Below, piece after piece: positions 36,603-45,378 of a DNA stretch of 64,000 nt. Within the stretch, counting starts at the first letter, position 1; every line of letters starts with the position of its first letter. The position numbers and the translations under genes are program-made. The DNA comes from Planctomycetaceae bacterium (GTDB taxonomy: Bacteria; Planctomycetota; Planctomycetia; Planctomycetales; Planctomycetaceae): positions 1 to 64,000 of the forward strand of contig JAJDEI010000313.1 of the NCBI GenBank assembly GCA_029259845.1, in the 5' to 3' direction. The notes under the pieces were generated by a model. The model had not been told where the DNA came from and did no database searches. It was given only the letters and a program-made list of their open reading frames with translations.

Positions 36603-36998
36603 CAATTGATTCAGCTTCACAATGTTGGCTACCAACGCCAGCCGGTGGAACGAGAATGCGCGGTGATCGGTCACTTCATCGGAAACGGCCATTCCGGCAA
36701 TCACCCCAAAGACGCCGCTCGCTTCAGCTTACCGTGCCACATTCCGGCGTACAATCGGCTAGGGCCAAAACGAAATGATGGTGGCGGATTGCACAAGGAG
36801 GAAAAAGAATATCGCGTCCGAGTGCAGTACTGTGGCATCGGAGAAGTTGGATGCGCCACAGGCGGATGGCACGAGCGAGATTGGACAGAGTGTACAATCT
36901 GATTCGCTGTCACTGAGGTGGCAAACGGGAATGGCTGCTCGTCCAACGTAAGAAGAAACTAACCGTTGTCAGCGAACACGGAGCAATACATTATTCGT
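36603..36998. other. Intergenic region upstream of the four-gene PT restriction operon
   Basis: About 400 bases carry the presumed promoter of the minus-strand operon. Short overlapping frames exist but none is credible. No palindrome matching that between dndA and dndB was found here. Confidence 0.4.
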
Positions 36999-38132
36999 CT
37001 ACAGAGCAACCATCTCGACTTCTTGGTGCCACGGTTGTCCGGCGCGCAAGTTCCGCGCCATTTGCGTAAGTGACCGCACAATGGTGTCTCGAACGGCCTT
37101 CGTGTCGCTTATCGGAAGGGTCCACGTGCAACGCCAATACTCCGGCGTTTGAAACTGAAGAACCTGTACGGCGTTTTCGCGCACAGCATCGGGGTCAGAA
37201 ACGTCCAGTTCACCCCAGTCATATCTTGCGACAAGCGCTTCGGTCATGTGGGTGGTCATGCTTATAATACCAACCTTGCTCATTAGCTTTGAGTCGGCCG
37301 TCCATAAGTCGCCCCAACGTTCCTTGATTGGCGACCAAATCGCGTAGAAGAATTCGCACAGGGCGTCATCACCTTCAAGTTCCCGCACTTTTTTTTGTTG
37401 GATGAGTGAAATACACTGCTCGATTGCAGCAGGAGCCACGAATCGCTGTTCCTCGTCACCTTGGTCCGAAACCAACGATATGTGACCTCGAAAAGGGCTC
37501 GCTTCATCCCAATCGATAATGCCAACGTACTTCAGGTTTTCATGCAATGTGAGTCGCGCGGTCCGAAGACGTTGTGCAAGTTCGTCCTCCTGGTAATCAA
37601 GAACCAGCGTGCGAATGTGATCGGTTGGAACCTTTGCCGCTTTCTGATTTATGACGAGGAACTGAAACGCGGTTTCTGTGTTGTCAACACTCAAGAGTGC
37701 GACAACACAAATCCTGCAAGTAGGATCAAACTTGTCCATACCGAGCAAGCGGTGCTGACCATCGATTACGAGCCCTGGCTTGTCCGCTTCCCCCATGTCG
37801 TCTGGGACATCGAACGAAAGGATTCTCACCGCGACATCTTCCTGATCCTGCAGTCCGATATTTACGTCTGTCCAAGCGTCATCGGGGACGTTAAGCGTCA
37901 CTGTCACAGCAGTTGGGATGGTGTTCCGTGGATCTTTTTGGAAGAATCTTGAAATGGCACTGATTTTCACCTGGCTAAGCTTTCGCTGCGGTCCATCTGG
38001 GTGCTCGGTACGTCTGCGAATTGCTGCCCACTGACGGATTTCGGCCGCTGGGGCTGAAAACATCGCGAATGTTGCAGCGTCGCTCGATTCACGCTGCCTG
38101 AAGACGAGGCAAGGAAACTCAAAATGCGGCAC
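36999..38132 (-). CDS. Second DGQHR-domain protein (DndB-related)
   Basis: The 377-residue protein has the DGQHR motif at residues 124-128 within KPGLVIDGQHRLLGMDKF, then a conserved AFQFLVINQKAAKVPTDHIRTL block at about 155-176, as in DndB and the wider DGQHR family. It is distinct from the dndB at 40317 (different surrounding sequence and order). The HNH endonuclease gene lies 11 bases upstream of its start on the same strand, forming a pair. DGQHR proteins bind DNA and some regulate modification; a restriction or self-recognition role is inferred. Confidence 0.85.
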   Translation of the reverse strand: MPHFEFPCLVFRQRESSDAATFAMFSAPAAEIRQWAAIRRRTEHPDGPQRKLSQVKISAISRFFQKDPRNTIPTAVTVTLNVPDDAWTDVNIGLQDQEDVAVRILSFDVPDDMGEADKPGLVIDGQHRLLGMDKFDPTCRICVVALLSVDNTETAFQFLVINQKAAKVPTDHIRTLVLDYQEDELAQRLRTARLTLHENLKYVGIIDWDEASPFRGHISLVSDQGDEEQRFVAPAAIEQCISLIQQKKVRELEGDDALCEFFYAIWSPIKERWGDLWTADSKLMSKVGIISMTTHMTEALVARYDWGELDVSDPDAVRENAVQVLQFQTPEYWRCTWTLPISDTKAVRDTIVRSLTQMARNLRAGQPWHQEVEMVAL

Positions 38133-38143
38133 TGTACGTCCCT

Positions 38144-38986
38144 TTATTCTAGCGCGGAGAACAGATTGTGATTTTGAAGATTGAAGAAGTCGCCTAGGTC
38201 GTTAGCGTCTTTAAGGCGAATGTCAGTCCAATGGCCTAGTCGTAGAAACGCTCGCTTCAGAGACAGATTCCTCAAAGCAGCGAGTTTTCGCGCAGCGTAG
38301 TAGTGCAACGCGAAGCGGTGAGATCCATCAACCGAGTCAAATTCGCTATTGCCCGGCGAGAAGCCGAGGACAAGCGACTGGACATTTGGCATTGCCCATG
38401 TGGCGAAATCCGCCTTCTTCCCGCTGTTGCAAGAGTTGCAGGCTGGCAGCAAGTTTTCAACTTCACTGGATCCTCCGTATCTGCGTGGCCAAATGTGGTC
38501 GAGGGTATACCTTCTATGTGGGTCAGCGCCGGTGAAGTCGAGTGGAGTACCGCACATGTAGCAATGCGGATGTCGATTCTGCGCATGCCGCTTATAAAGA
38601 GAGCGTTGGGTCTCAGAGAGGTGTTCACGTGATGCGTTCACTGCTCGAATTGCCATGCGCAACAAATCGTCAACGAGTTCATACGGAACGAATACTGATT
38701 CTCGCAGAAACTCGCGGTATTCTCTTTGTAGAGATGGGTCGTCCGCGTTCCGAGCGGGTCTATCCGGTGTTTCATCGAGTAACGAAGTACCAGCCACGAC
38801 GATTCGGCACGTTAGGTTGACGACGACAACCTCACGGAAAAACTCAATTAGACCGTCCGCCCGTCCGGTCGGTAAAAGAGCGACCGAGAGCTTGTCCCAT
38901 CGTACGTCCAGCAAGATCTTGCGATCGACAAAATGAGTCAGCCATTCGCCATCGGTTTGGAAAGCATATTGCATTCGTCTCAGCAT
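38144..38986 (-). CDS. HNH endonuclease paired with the DGQHR protein
   Basis: The 280-residue protein has a complete HNH site: Cys142/Cys145, Asp163-His164 in YTLDHIWPRRYGG, Asn178 in VENLLPACNSCNSGK, and Cys183/Cys186 for zinc. The first 130 residues are a separate domain of unknown function, and the last 80 are helical. It lies 11 bases upstream of the DGQHR gene, so the two are co-transcribed. HNH enzymes near dnd genes can act on phosphorothioated DNA through an SRA-like sensor domain, but I see no such domain here, so specificity may come from the DGQHR partner. Confidence 0.85.
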   Translation of the reverse strand: MLRRMQYAFQTDGEWLTHFVDRKILLDVRWDKLSVALLPTGRADGLIEFFREVVVVNLTCRIVVAGTSLLDETPDRPARNADDPSLQREYREFLRESVFVPYELVDDLLRMAIRAVNASREHLSETQRSLYKRHAQNRHPHCYMCGTPLDFTGADPHRRYTLDHIWPRRYGGSSEVENLLPACNSCNSGKKADFATWAMPNVQSLVLGFSPGNSEFDSVDGSHRFALHYYAARKLAALRNLSLKRAFLRLGHWTDIRLKDANDLGDFFNLQNHNLFSALE

Positions 38987-39045
38987 GCCTGGTTGAGTGA
39001 ACAGGAACGTAATTTATCCCCAGCTAGTGCGGAGAACCCCCACGA

Positions 39046-40188
39046 CTAAGTGAGTGATGCGAGTTTGTTAATGGCTTCCACAATTCCACCTGCTGGAATG
39101 GTCGTTACGCCAACTCCCCAAGATACTCGGACCGAGCAATCGATTTCGTATTCGTCGAGGCCCATCGCAGTCAGGACGTGACTTGGATTATATCTTGCCG
39201 AAGTGCAGGCCGAACCGTTGGAAAAAGCCAAGTCTTCTCGCACGGCCATCATCAAAGCCTCGCTGTCCACTCCAGAAAAGCTGACATTTAGCACGTGCGA
39301 TTGTGATCGCGTTGGATCACCGTTGATGGTATGGTCGACCGCACGCAAGTCGGCCAATAGCTGTTCCTTGAGCTTCGCGGCTTGTGCGCGTCGCGTTTGG
39401 AATTCCGTTGACGCCAATTCCGCGGCCTTTCCAAGACCAACTGCTAGTGGCACCGGCATCGTGCCTGGTCGAAGGCCTCGTTCCTGTCCGCCGCCGAAGG
39501 AAATCGCAGACACGGGTGGTCGGCGCCCACCTTGACGTCGGACGTACAAGGCACCGATTCCCTTTGGTGCGTAAACCTTGTGACCGCTGATTGAAAGGAA
39601 ATCACAGCGAAGTTGTTTCAGCTCCTCCACTTCTTTTCCGTATGTCTGGGCGGCGTCAACGTGAAACAGGGTTGCCGAGTCAGCCAGAAGTTCTGCGATC
39701 TCCAGGAGCGGTTGCATCACACCGGTTTCGTTGTTTGCGTGCATTGCGGAAACCAGCAGTGTGTCCGGTCGGAGTCGGCGTTTGATTTCGTCCGGCTCGA
39801 CGTAACCGCCGGACGTCACCGGAGCGAGATCAACCTCGAATCCGCGGGACGCCAAGTCATCGAGCGGTTCCAGGACGGCTTTGTGTTCGATGGCCGTTGA
39901 TACGATGTGCTTGCGATTGTGCTCTTCGCCGTATTTCGCCAAGCCGAGCAAGGCCAGGTTGTTGCTCTCGGTTGCTCCGCTGGTGAAAACGATCTCTTCG
40001 GGCTTCGCGTTCAGAATCTCGGCGACCTGGCTGCGGGCCGTCTCGACGGCGTCTTTCGCACGTTTGCCGTACTCGTGCGTTCTGCTGCCAGCGTTGCCGG
40101 GTTCGTCAAGGAACCACGGCGTCATCGCCTCGAATACGCGTGGATCGAGTGGCGTCGTCGCGTTGTAGTCCAAATAAAGTGGCTTCAT
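39046..40188 (-). CDS. dndA: Cysteine desulfurase of the DNA phosphorothioation system
   Basis: The 380-residue PLP enzyme takes sulfur from cysteine for DNA backbone modification. The Schiff-base Lys is Lys204 in SISGHKVYAPKG, and the catalytic Cys is Cys328 in NGSACTSARYNPSH, the exposed loop of DndA/IscS-type enzymes. Conserved ATESNNLALLG and AMHANNETGVMQP blocks are present. It is divergent from dndBCDE across 128 bases that contain a perfect palindrome. A housekeeping IscS could do this job elsewhere, but linkage makes DndA the natural name. Confidence 0.95.
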   Translation of the reverse strand: MKPLYLDYNATTPLDPRVFEAMTPWFLDEPGNAGSRTHEYGKRAKDAVETARSQVAEILNAKPEEIVFTSGATESNNLALLGLAKYGEEHNRKHIVSTAIEHKAVLEPLDDLASRGFEVDLAPVTSGGYVEPDEIKRRLRPDTLLVSAMHANNETGVMQPLLEIAELLADSATLFHVDAAQTYGKEVEELKQLRCDFLSISGHKVYAPKGIGALYVRRQGGRRPPVSAISFGGGQERGLRPGTMPVPLAVGLGKAAELASTEFQTRRAQAAKLKEQLLADLRAVDHTINGDPTRSQSHVLNVSFSGVDSEALMMAVREDLAFSNGSACTSARYNPSHVLTAMGLDEYEIDCSVRVSWGVGVTTIPAGGIVEAINKLASLT

Positions 40189-40264
40189 CCCTGTCCGTCT
40201 CTGTTCATGCGAGACTGCCGTGTCAGATTCGACTCATGCCGACCTGGAAGTCATCCGATAACAA

Positions 40265-40289
40265 ATGGAAGTGAAACTTTCACTTCCAT
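40265..40289. promoter_or_regulatory. Perfect palindrome in the dndA-dndB divergent promoter region, probable operator
   Basis: A 25-base palindrome has two 12-base arms (ATGGAAGTGAAA and TTTCACTTCCAT) around one central C. It lies 28 bases before the dndB start codon and 77 bases before dndA. No T tract follows, so it is not an intrinsic terminator. The likely reader is a dimeric regulator controlling both transcription units; DndB has been described as a repressor in other dnd clusters. Confidence 0.75.
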
Positions 40290-40316
40290 CCGCGTCTTGG
40301 CAAGGAGACTATCGCG

Positions 40317-41426
40317 ATGCCAACCTTCGAATACAACTTCCCGGCCATTCGAGGCATTCAAGCTGGTCGTGAGTACTACTCGTCGATGTGTCCGCTCCGC
40401 CTTATTCCTCGGATTTTCCTCTTTGACGAGGAAGAACTCAACCCAGAGATGCGGGCGCAGCGAATTCTCAATCGAAGTCGAGTTCCGGAGATGGCCCGCT
40501 ACATCCTGTCGAACCCCAACGGCTATACGTTCTCGGCTATCACTGCGTCAATCGACGGCGAAGTCAAATTTGATCCAATCGGAACGGGCGAAGGCGAACA
40601 GAATGTCGGCCAACTGCGGATTCCGATGAACGCCAAGTTCGTGATCAATGACGGCCAGCACCGCCGCGCGGCCATCGAACAAGCGCTACACGAAACCCCA
40701 GAACTCGGTGACGAAACGATTGCCGTGGTTTTTTTCATGGATGTCGGGCTGAAGCGTTCGCAGCAGATGTTCGCCGACCTCAACCGGTACGCGATTCGTC
40801 CGACAAAATCGTTGGGTCTGTTGTATGACCATCGGGATGATGGGGCGTACATTGCGAAAGGACTTGTACAAAAAGTGACGGTTTTCACAGATTTGACGGA
40901 ACTCGAACGCAGTAGCATTTCGAACCGGTCCATCAAACTCTTCACACTCAGTGGCATATACAACGCGACGCAAACGCTCTTGGCAGGCTTGGAATTGCAA
41001 ACCGTTGATGAGAAGCTGGATTTGGCGGGTGAGTTTTGGAACGAGGTCGCTGCTCACGTTGATGATTGGCAACTGGCGAAGGAACGCAAGGTCAGCGCGG
41101 CTGATCTTCGCCGCGATTACATCCACGCCCATACATTGGCTCTGGCAGCGATTGCCCGCGTCGGGAATGAACTGCTGAAAAACCACCGTCGCGGCTGGAA
41201 AGCCAAAGTACGGAAGCTGCGTACCCTCGACTGGTCCCGCAGTAACGCTAGAATGTGGGAAGGTCGGGCAATGAACGCTGGCCGCTTATCGAAGAAGTCC
41301 GTGAATGTCGTGCTCACCGGGAATCTGATCAAGAAACACCTCGGCCTGAAGCTGGCAACGGGAGAGCGGGAGCTGGAAGAAGAAATCAGGAGGAACACGG
41401 ATGGCAGCCGCAAAAAAGCCAGCTAA
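40317..41426 (+). CDS. dndB: DNA phosphorothioation system regulatory protein DndB
   Basis: The 369-residue protein has the DGQHR motif at residues 112-116 (AKFVINDGQHRRAAIEQAL), an N-terminal FDEEELNPEMRAQRILN block and VFFMDVGLKRSQQMFADLNRYAIRPTKS at about 137-165. AAGGAG precedes the ATG. DndB is thought to bind DNA and act as a negative regulator or to set modification frequency. It is the first gene of dndBCDE and overlaps dndC by 26 bases. Confidence 0.94.
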   Translation: MPTFEYNFPAIRGIQAGREYYSSMCPLRLIPRIFLFDEEELNPEMRAQRILNRSRVPEMARYILSNPNGYTFSAITASIDGEVKFDPIGTGEGEQNVGQLRIPMNAKFVINDGQHRRAAIEQALHETPELGDETIAVVFFMDVGLKRSQQMFADLNRYAIRPTKSLGLLYDHRDDGAYIAKGLVQKVTVFTDLTELERSSISNRSIKLFTLSGIYNATQTLLAGLELQTVDEKLDLAGEFWNEVAAHVDDWQLAKERKVSAADLRRDYIHAHTLALAAIARVGNELLKNHRRGWKAKVRKLRTLDWSRSNARMWEGRAMNAGRLSKKSVNVVLTGNLIKKHLGLKLATGERELEEEIRRNTDGSRKKAS

Positions 41427-42954
41427 ACCGCGATCGGCGTTTGACGAGCTTGGGCTGGCTGAAACAATCAAAGTTCTCTGCGGCGACATCCTTGAACTCT
41501 ATCTCGGCGACCAGGTTCCTTGGGTCGTGGGCTACAGCGGCGGAAAAGACTCGACGGCCGTTCTTCAATTGGTCTGGATGGCGATCAGCACACTATCGCC
41601 GGCGCAGCGTCACAAGGCGATCCATGTTATCTCGACTGACACGCTGGTCGAACAGCCTGTCGTCGCGTCGTGGGTGGATGCGTCCCACGCAAAAATGCGG
41701 AAAGCGGCCGCCCAGCAGGGGCTGCCTGTCACGCCGCACAAGCTGACTCCGGAAATCAAGGACAGCTACTGGGTCAACCTGATCGGCAAAGGCTACCCGG
41801 CGCCGCGGAAGAAATTCCGCTGGTGTACGGAGCGGATGAAGATCAATCCGTCGAATAAGTTCATCCGCGAGGTCGTCCGCGAGAACGGTGAAGCGATTCT
41901 CGTTCTTGGCACGCGGAAGGCTGAAAGCCAGCGACGTGCTCGCACGATGGAGAAACACGAAAAGTACCGTGTGCGCGACTGCCTCAGTCCAAATGCCAGT
42001 CTTCCCAATTCGTTGGTCTACTCGCCAGTCGAGGATTGGACTAACGACGACGTTTGGTTGTTCTTGATGCAGGTCAAGAACCCGTGGGGGCACACGAACA
42101 AGTCGCTGCTTGGCATGTACCAGGGAGCATCGCCCGATGGCGAATGCCCGCTGGTGGTTGACACGTCCACGCCGAGTTGTGGCAACAGCCGATTTGGGTG
42201 TTGGGTGTGCACACTCGTCGATAAAGATCGCTCGATGGAAGCGATGATCAAAAACGACGACGAAAAGGTCTGGATGACGCCGCTGTTGGAGCTTCGTAAC
42301 GAAATCGGCAACTTCGAGAACGAACGGGAACGTCGGGACTACCGCCGCATGAACGGCCGTGTCCAGCTCTTCCACGACAGCACAGTTCCCGGACCATACA
42401 AGAAGGAATGGCGAGATCACTGGTTGCGGCGCGTTCTGGAAGTGCAGAAGGAAATCCGCGAAGTCGGTCCACCGGAAGTTCGCGACATCGAACTCATCTC
42501 GATGGATGAATTGCACGAAATCCGTCGCATTTGGGTTTACGAAAAACGTCAGTTCGACGACAGCCTGCCCACGATTTACGAAGAATCGCTGGGCAAGCCA
42601 TTTCCGAAACCCGATTCGGACGATCACCTGTTGCGGCGCGACGACTGGGACTTGCTGGCTGAAATCTGTGGTGACGACCGTGAATTCTTCCAGCTTCAGG
42701 TCAGCCTGTTGGACATCGAACGCGAATTCCGCGGCATGTCGCGTCGAGCCGGAATCTACGAAACGCTTGAAGACCGTATGCGCGTCAGCCAATACGAAAG
42801 TGAAGAGCAAGCCATCTCAATTCGTCAGGATCAGGAAAGGCGACGCGACGATTCGCAGCAACGTGAATTCGAACATGCGACTCGGCCACCTCACAAGATA
42901 TCGCATGATGAAGCCGACTTGGAATCTGTCAGTGATGAAAAGGGTCGGCAATGA
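41401..42954 (+). CDS. dndC: DNA phosphorothioation protein DndC (PAPS reductase-like)
   Basis: The 517-residue enzyme activates the DNA backbone for sulfur insertion. The ATP pyrophosphatase P-loop is SGGKDS at residues 46-51. Four Cys residues expected to hold the 4Fe-4S cluster are Cys142 (FRWCTERM), Cys260, Cys267 and Cys270 (SCGNSRFGCWVC). AGGAGG precedes the start. The gene overlaps dndB by 26 bases and dndD by 4 bases (ATGA), so translation is coupled. All key residues are intact, indicating an active modification system. Confidence 0.96.
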   Translation: MAAAKKPAKPRSAFDELGLAETIKVLCGDILELYLGDQVPWVVGYSGGKDSTAVLQLVWMAISTLSPAQRHKAIHVISTDTLVEQPVVASWVDASHAKMRKAAAQQGLPVTPHKLTPEIKDSYWVNLIGKGYPAPRKKFRWCTERMKINPSNKFIREVVRENGEAILVLGTRKAESQRRARTMEKHEKYRVRDCLSPNASLPNSLVYSPVEDWTNDDVWLFLMQVKNPWGHTNKSLLGMYQGASPDGECPLVVDTSTPSCGNSRFGCWVCTLVDKDRSMEAMIKNDDEKVWMTPLLELRNEIGNFENERERRDYRRMNGRVQLFHDSTVPGPYKKEWRDHWLRRVLEVQKEIREVGPPEVRDIELISMDELHEIRRIWVYEKRQFDDSLPTIYEESLGKPFPKPDSDDHLLRRDDWDLLAEICGDDREFFQLQVSLLDIEREFRGMSRRAGIYETLEDRMRVSQYESEEQAISIRQDQERRRDDSQQREFEHATRPPHKISHDEADLESVSDEKGRQ

Positions 42955-44969
42955 TTCTGAACGAACTCAAGTTGAACAATTTCTGTCTGTATGGCGGTGA
43001 GCAGACGCTGAACCTCGCTCCGATCGGACGTAACGGCCGATCAAAACCAATCACGCTGTTCGGTGGCATCAACGGCGGCGGCAAGACGACTCTGCTGGAC
43101 GCGGTCGAACTGGCTCTCTACGGTGCACGGGCACGCTGCGCCAAACGTGCGGACGGCAACTACGAACAGTTTTTGTATGAGTGCATCCATCGCGGCGTTC
43201 ATCCCAGCGACGGTGCGTCTGTCGGTCTGACGTTTCAATATGCTTCCAAAGGCGAAGAACACATCTACGAACTCCGACGAAGCTGGTCACTCCGTCGGAA
43301 ACGTCTGCGAGAAGATATCGTCCTCTACAAAGATGGCGAAGTGAATCGGGCCTCATCCGATTACTGGAGCGAACTCGTCCAGGAGCTGATTCCGATTGGC
43401 CTTTCACAACTTTTCTTTTTCGACGCCGAGAAGATTCGATTTCTTGCCGAAGACGAGACTGGCGACGCCACGCTTGGTGCGTCGATCAAGTCGCTGCTCG
43501 GACTGGATCTGGCCGAACGTCTCATCACTGACGCTACAATTCTGGAAAATCGGCTGGCTGAGCGGTCGGAGCTGTTGGCGGGTGATGCTGAGTTGCAGCA
43601 GTTACAAACTGAGTTTGAAGAACGTGACGAAGCAGTCCGAACCAAGAAGGTCGAACGTGCCGCACTTGAGAATGATCGGCTTCGAGCCGCGAATGAACTC
43701 GAACAGGTCGAAGAGGAATTCTCCAATGTTGGTGGGAAGTTATGGGAGAAGCGGGAAGGTCATCAGCGACGTAAGACGGAACTGGCTGATCGGAAGAAGG
43801 AATTGCAACAACAGTTGGTGGCGATAAGCGCATTGGAATTGCCGTTCGCTTTGGTTGTTGAATTGCTGGAACGAGTCCAGTCTCAGGACGAACAGGAACA
43901 GACCACGCGTGAGGCGGGTGTCGTCGAGAAGCTGCTTTCCAAGCGAGACGCCCAAATCATCCGACAGCTTAAAAGGGACGGAATCGCCGCTAACGCCGTT
44001 GAAGCAGTGCGTCAGTTGCAGAAAAAAGACCGAGAGTCTCGCAAGTCCGCAGCCAAGACGCAGGTCCGTTTAAGGCTCTCCGACGCTGCCAGGACATCAC
44101 TCCAGCATCTGCAATCTCGCGGCCTCCGTGATTGCTCGAACGAAGCCAGCCGTTTGCTCGATGAACTGGATACAGTTTGCCGGGCGCTCGAAGACTCCGA
44201 TCACGCACTCGAAGTCACGCCTGCCGATTCGGATGTCACGGAGATCGTTGACCGTCTGAAGGAAGCCACAAAAAAGTCCGCTGTGTTGAATGACCGTGCC
44301 GGCAAGCTCGACGCCGCACTCAAATCGCTTCAGTTCGCACGGGATGAAGCTGAACGAAAACTGCAAACGCTACGTCGCAAGCAGATCGACCAGCAGATTC
44401 GAGGCGAAGAAGGTACCCGGATGGTCAAGCTGGCAATCCGCACTCAATCGACAATGAACGAATTTCTTCGCCGAGCAACTGCTGCCAAGATCGACCGACT
44501 TTCTGGCCTGATTACGGACTCGTTCCGATTCCTGCTCCGAAAGCAGACGCTAGTACAAACCGTTCACATCAATCCCGAGACTTTTTCCATCACGCTATTT
44601 GACGATCAGGGCCACGCGGTCCCGAAAAAACGGTTGTCCGAAGGTGAAAAGCAAATCTTCGCGATCTCCGTCTTGTGGGGTTTGGCGCAGGCGTCACCAC
44701 GACCACTGCCGGCCATTATCGACACGCCTATGGCCCGCCTCGACGCCGAACACCGCAACAATCTGATTCAGCGATACTTTCCCCACGCCAGCCATCAAGT
44801 CATCATTCTTTCGACGGACACCGAAGTCGACGAGCGTTATTACAGAGACCTCCACCCCCACATCGCTAGAGCGTACCACCTGAACTACGACGAATCAGCA
44901 AAGGTCACGCAAGCCGAAGAGGGATATTTCTGGGAATCCAAAGCCGTCAGAGCTGCCGCAGGAGCCTAA
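42951..44969 (+). CDS. dndD: DNA phosphorothioation protein DndD (SMC-like ATPase)
   Basis: The 672-residue ATPase has a P-loop FGGINGGGKTTLLDAVELALYG at about residues 38-58, a coiled-coil middle (about 180-500), the signature RLSEGEKQIFAISVLWGL and Walker B LPAIIDTPMARLDAEHR near the C-terminus. It lacks a CxC hook, unlike the second DndD-like protein at 32226. It partners DndC and DndE in nicking or remodelling DNA for sulfur exchange. It is coupled to dndC through an ATGA overlap and leads into dndE after 3 bases. Confidence 0.95.
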   Translation: MILNELKLNNFCLYGGEQTLNLAPIGRNGRSKPITLFGGINGGGKTTLLDAVELALYGARARCAKRADGNYEQFLYECIHRGVHPSDGASVGLTFQYASKGEEHIYELRRSWSLRRKRLREDIVLYKDGEVNRASSDYWSELVQELIPIGLSQLFFFDAEKIRFLAEDETGDATLGASIKSLLGLDLAERLITDATILENRLAERSELLAGDAELQQLQTEFEERDEAVRTKKVERAALENDRLRAANELEQVEEEFSNVGGKLWEKREGHQRRKTELADRKKELQQQLVAISALELPFALVVELLERVQSQDEQEQTTREAGVVEKLLSKRDAQIIRQLKRDGIAANAVEAVRQLQKKDRESRKSAAKTQVRLRLSDAARTSLQHLQSRGLRDCSNEASRLLDELDTVCRALEDSDHALEVTPADSDVTEIVDRLKEATKKSAVLNDRAGKLDAALKSLQFARDEAERKLQTLRRKQIDQQIRGEEGTRMVKLAIRTQSTMNEFLRRATAAKIDRLSGLITDSFRFLLRKQTLVQTVHINPETFSITLFDDQGHAVPKKRLSEGEKQIFAISVLWGLAQASPRPLPAIIDTPMARLDAEHRNNLIQRYFPHASHQVIILSTDTEVDERYYRDLHPHIARAYHLNYDESAKVTQAEEGYFWESKAVRAAAGA

Positions 44970-44972
44970 CTG

Positions 44973-45359
44973 ATGAGCATCAAGCAATTCCGCCTATCAT
45001 CGCAGGCAAAAGACCAACTCATCCGGCTGAAGACAAAGACCGGCATCGAGCACTGGAACATCCTCTGCCGCTGGGCCTTCTGCCTCTCCCTTCGCGAACC
45101 AACACCACCGACCCCAATCGACGTTCCGGCGGACAGCAACGTTGAACTGACATGGCACACCTTCGGCGGCGAGCACCACGAACTCTATATGGCACTACTG
45201 AAAGAACGCTGCGTTCGAGACGGTCTCGAACCGACAGACAGAGTCTTGAGCCGCCAGTTCCGTCTCCATTTACATCGTGGAGTAGGGTACTTGGCTACGC
45301 CAAACGCGATTCGATCTATCGGAGATATCCTCTCCCTGTCGACGTCCGCGGCGTCATAG
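44973..45359 (+). CDS. dndE: DNA phosphorothioation protein DndE
   Basis: The 128-residue protein opens MSIKQFRLSSQAKDQLIRLKTKTGIEHWNILCRWAFC, typical of DndE, with KTGIEHWNI near the N-terminus and a C-terminal LSRQFRLHLHRGVGYL block. DndE is a small helical DNA-binding protein (nicked-DNA binding) completing the modification complex. It is the last gene of dndBCDE and ends 19 bases from the convergent recombinase. Confidence 0.93.
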   Translation: MSIKQFRLSSQAKDQLIRLKTKTGIEHWNILCRWAFCLSLREPTPPTPIDVPADSNVELTWHTFGGEHHELYMALLKERCVRDGLEPTDRVLSRQFRLHLHRGVGYLATPNAIRSIGDILSLSTSAAS

Positions 45360-45378
45360 TGGTTCAGGTCGCGCTGAG

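Noticed and set aside
27156-45359. DptF/DptG/DptH restriction genes of classical PT systems.
   Set aside because: None of the proteins in the island has their size or order; the restriction role is better given to the four-gene helicase/SMC operon.
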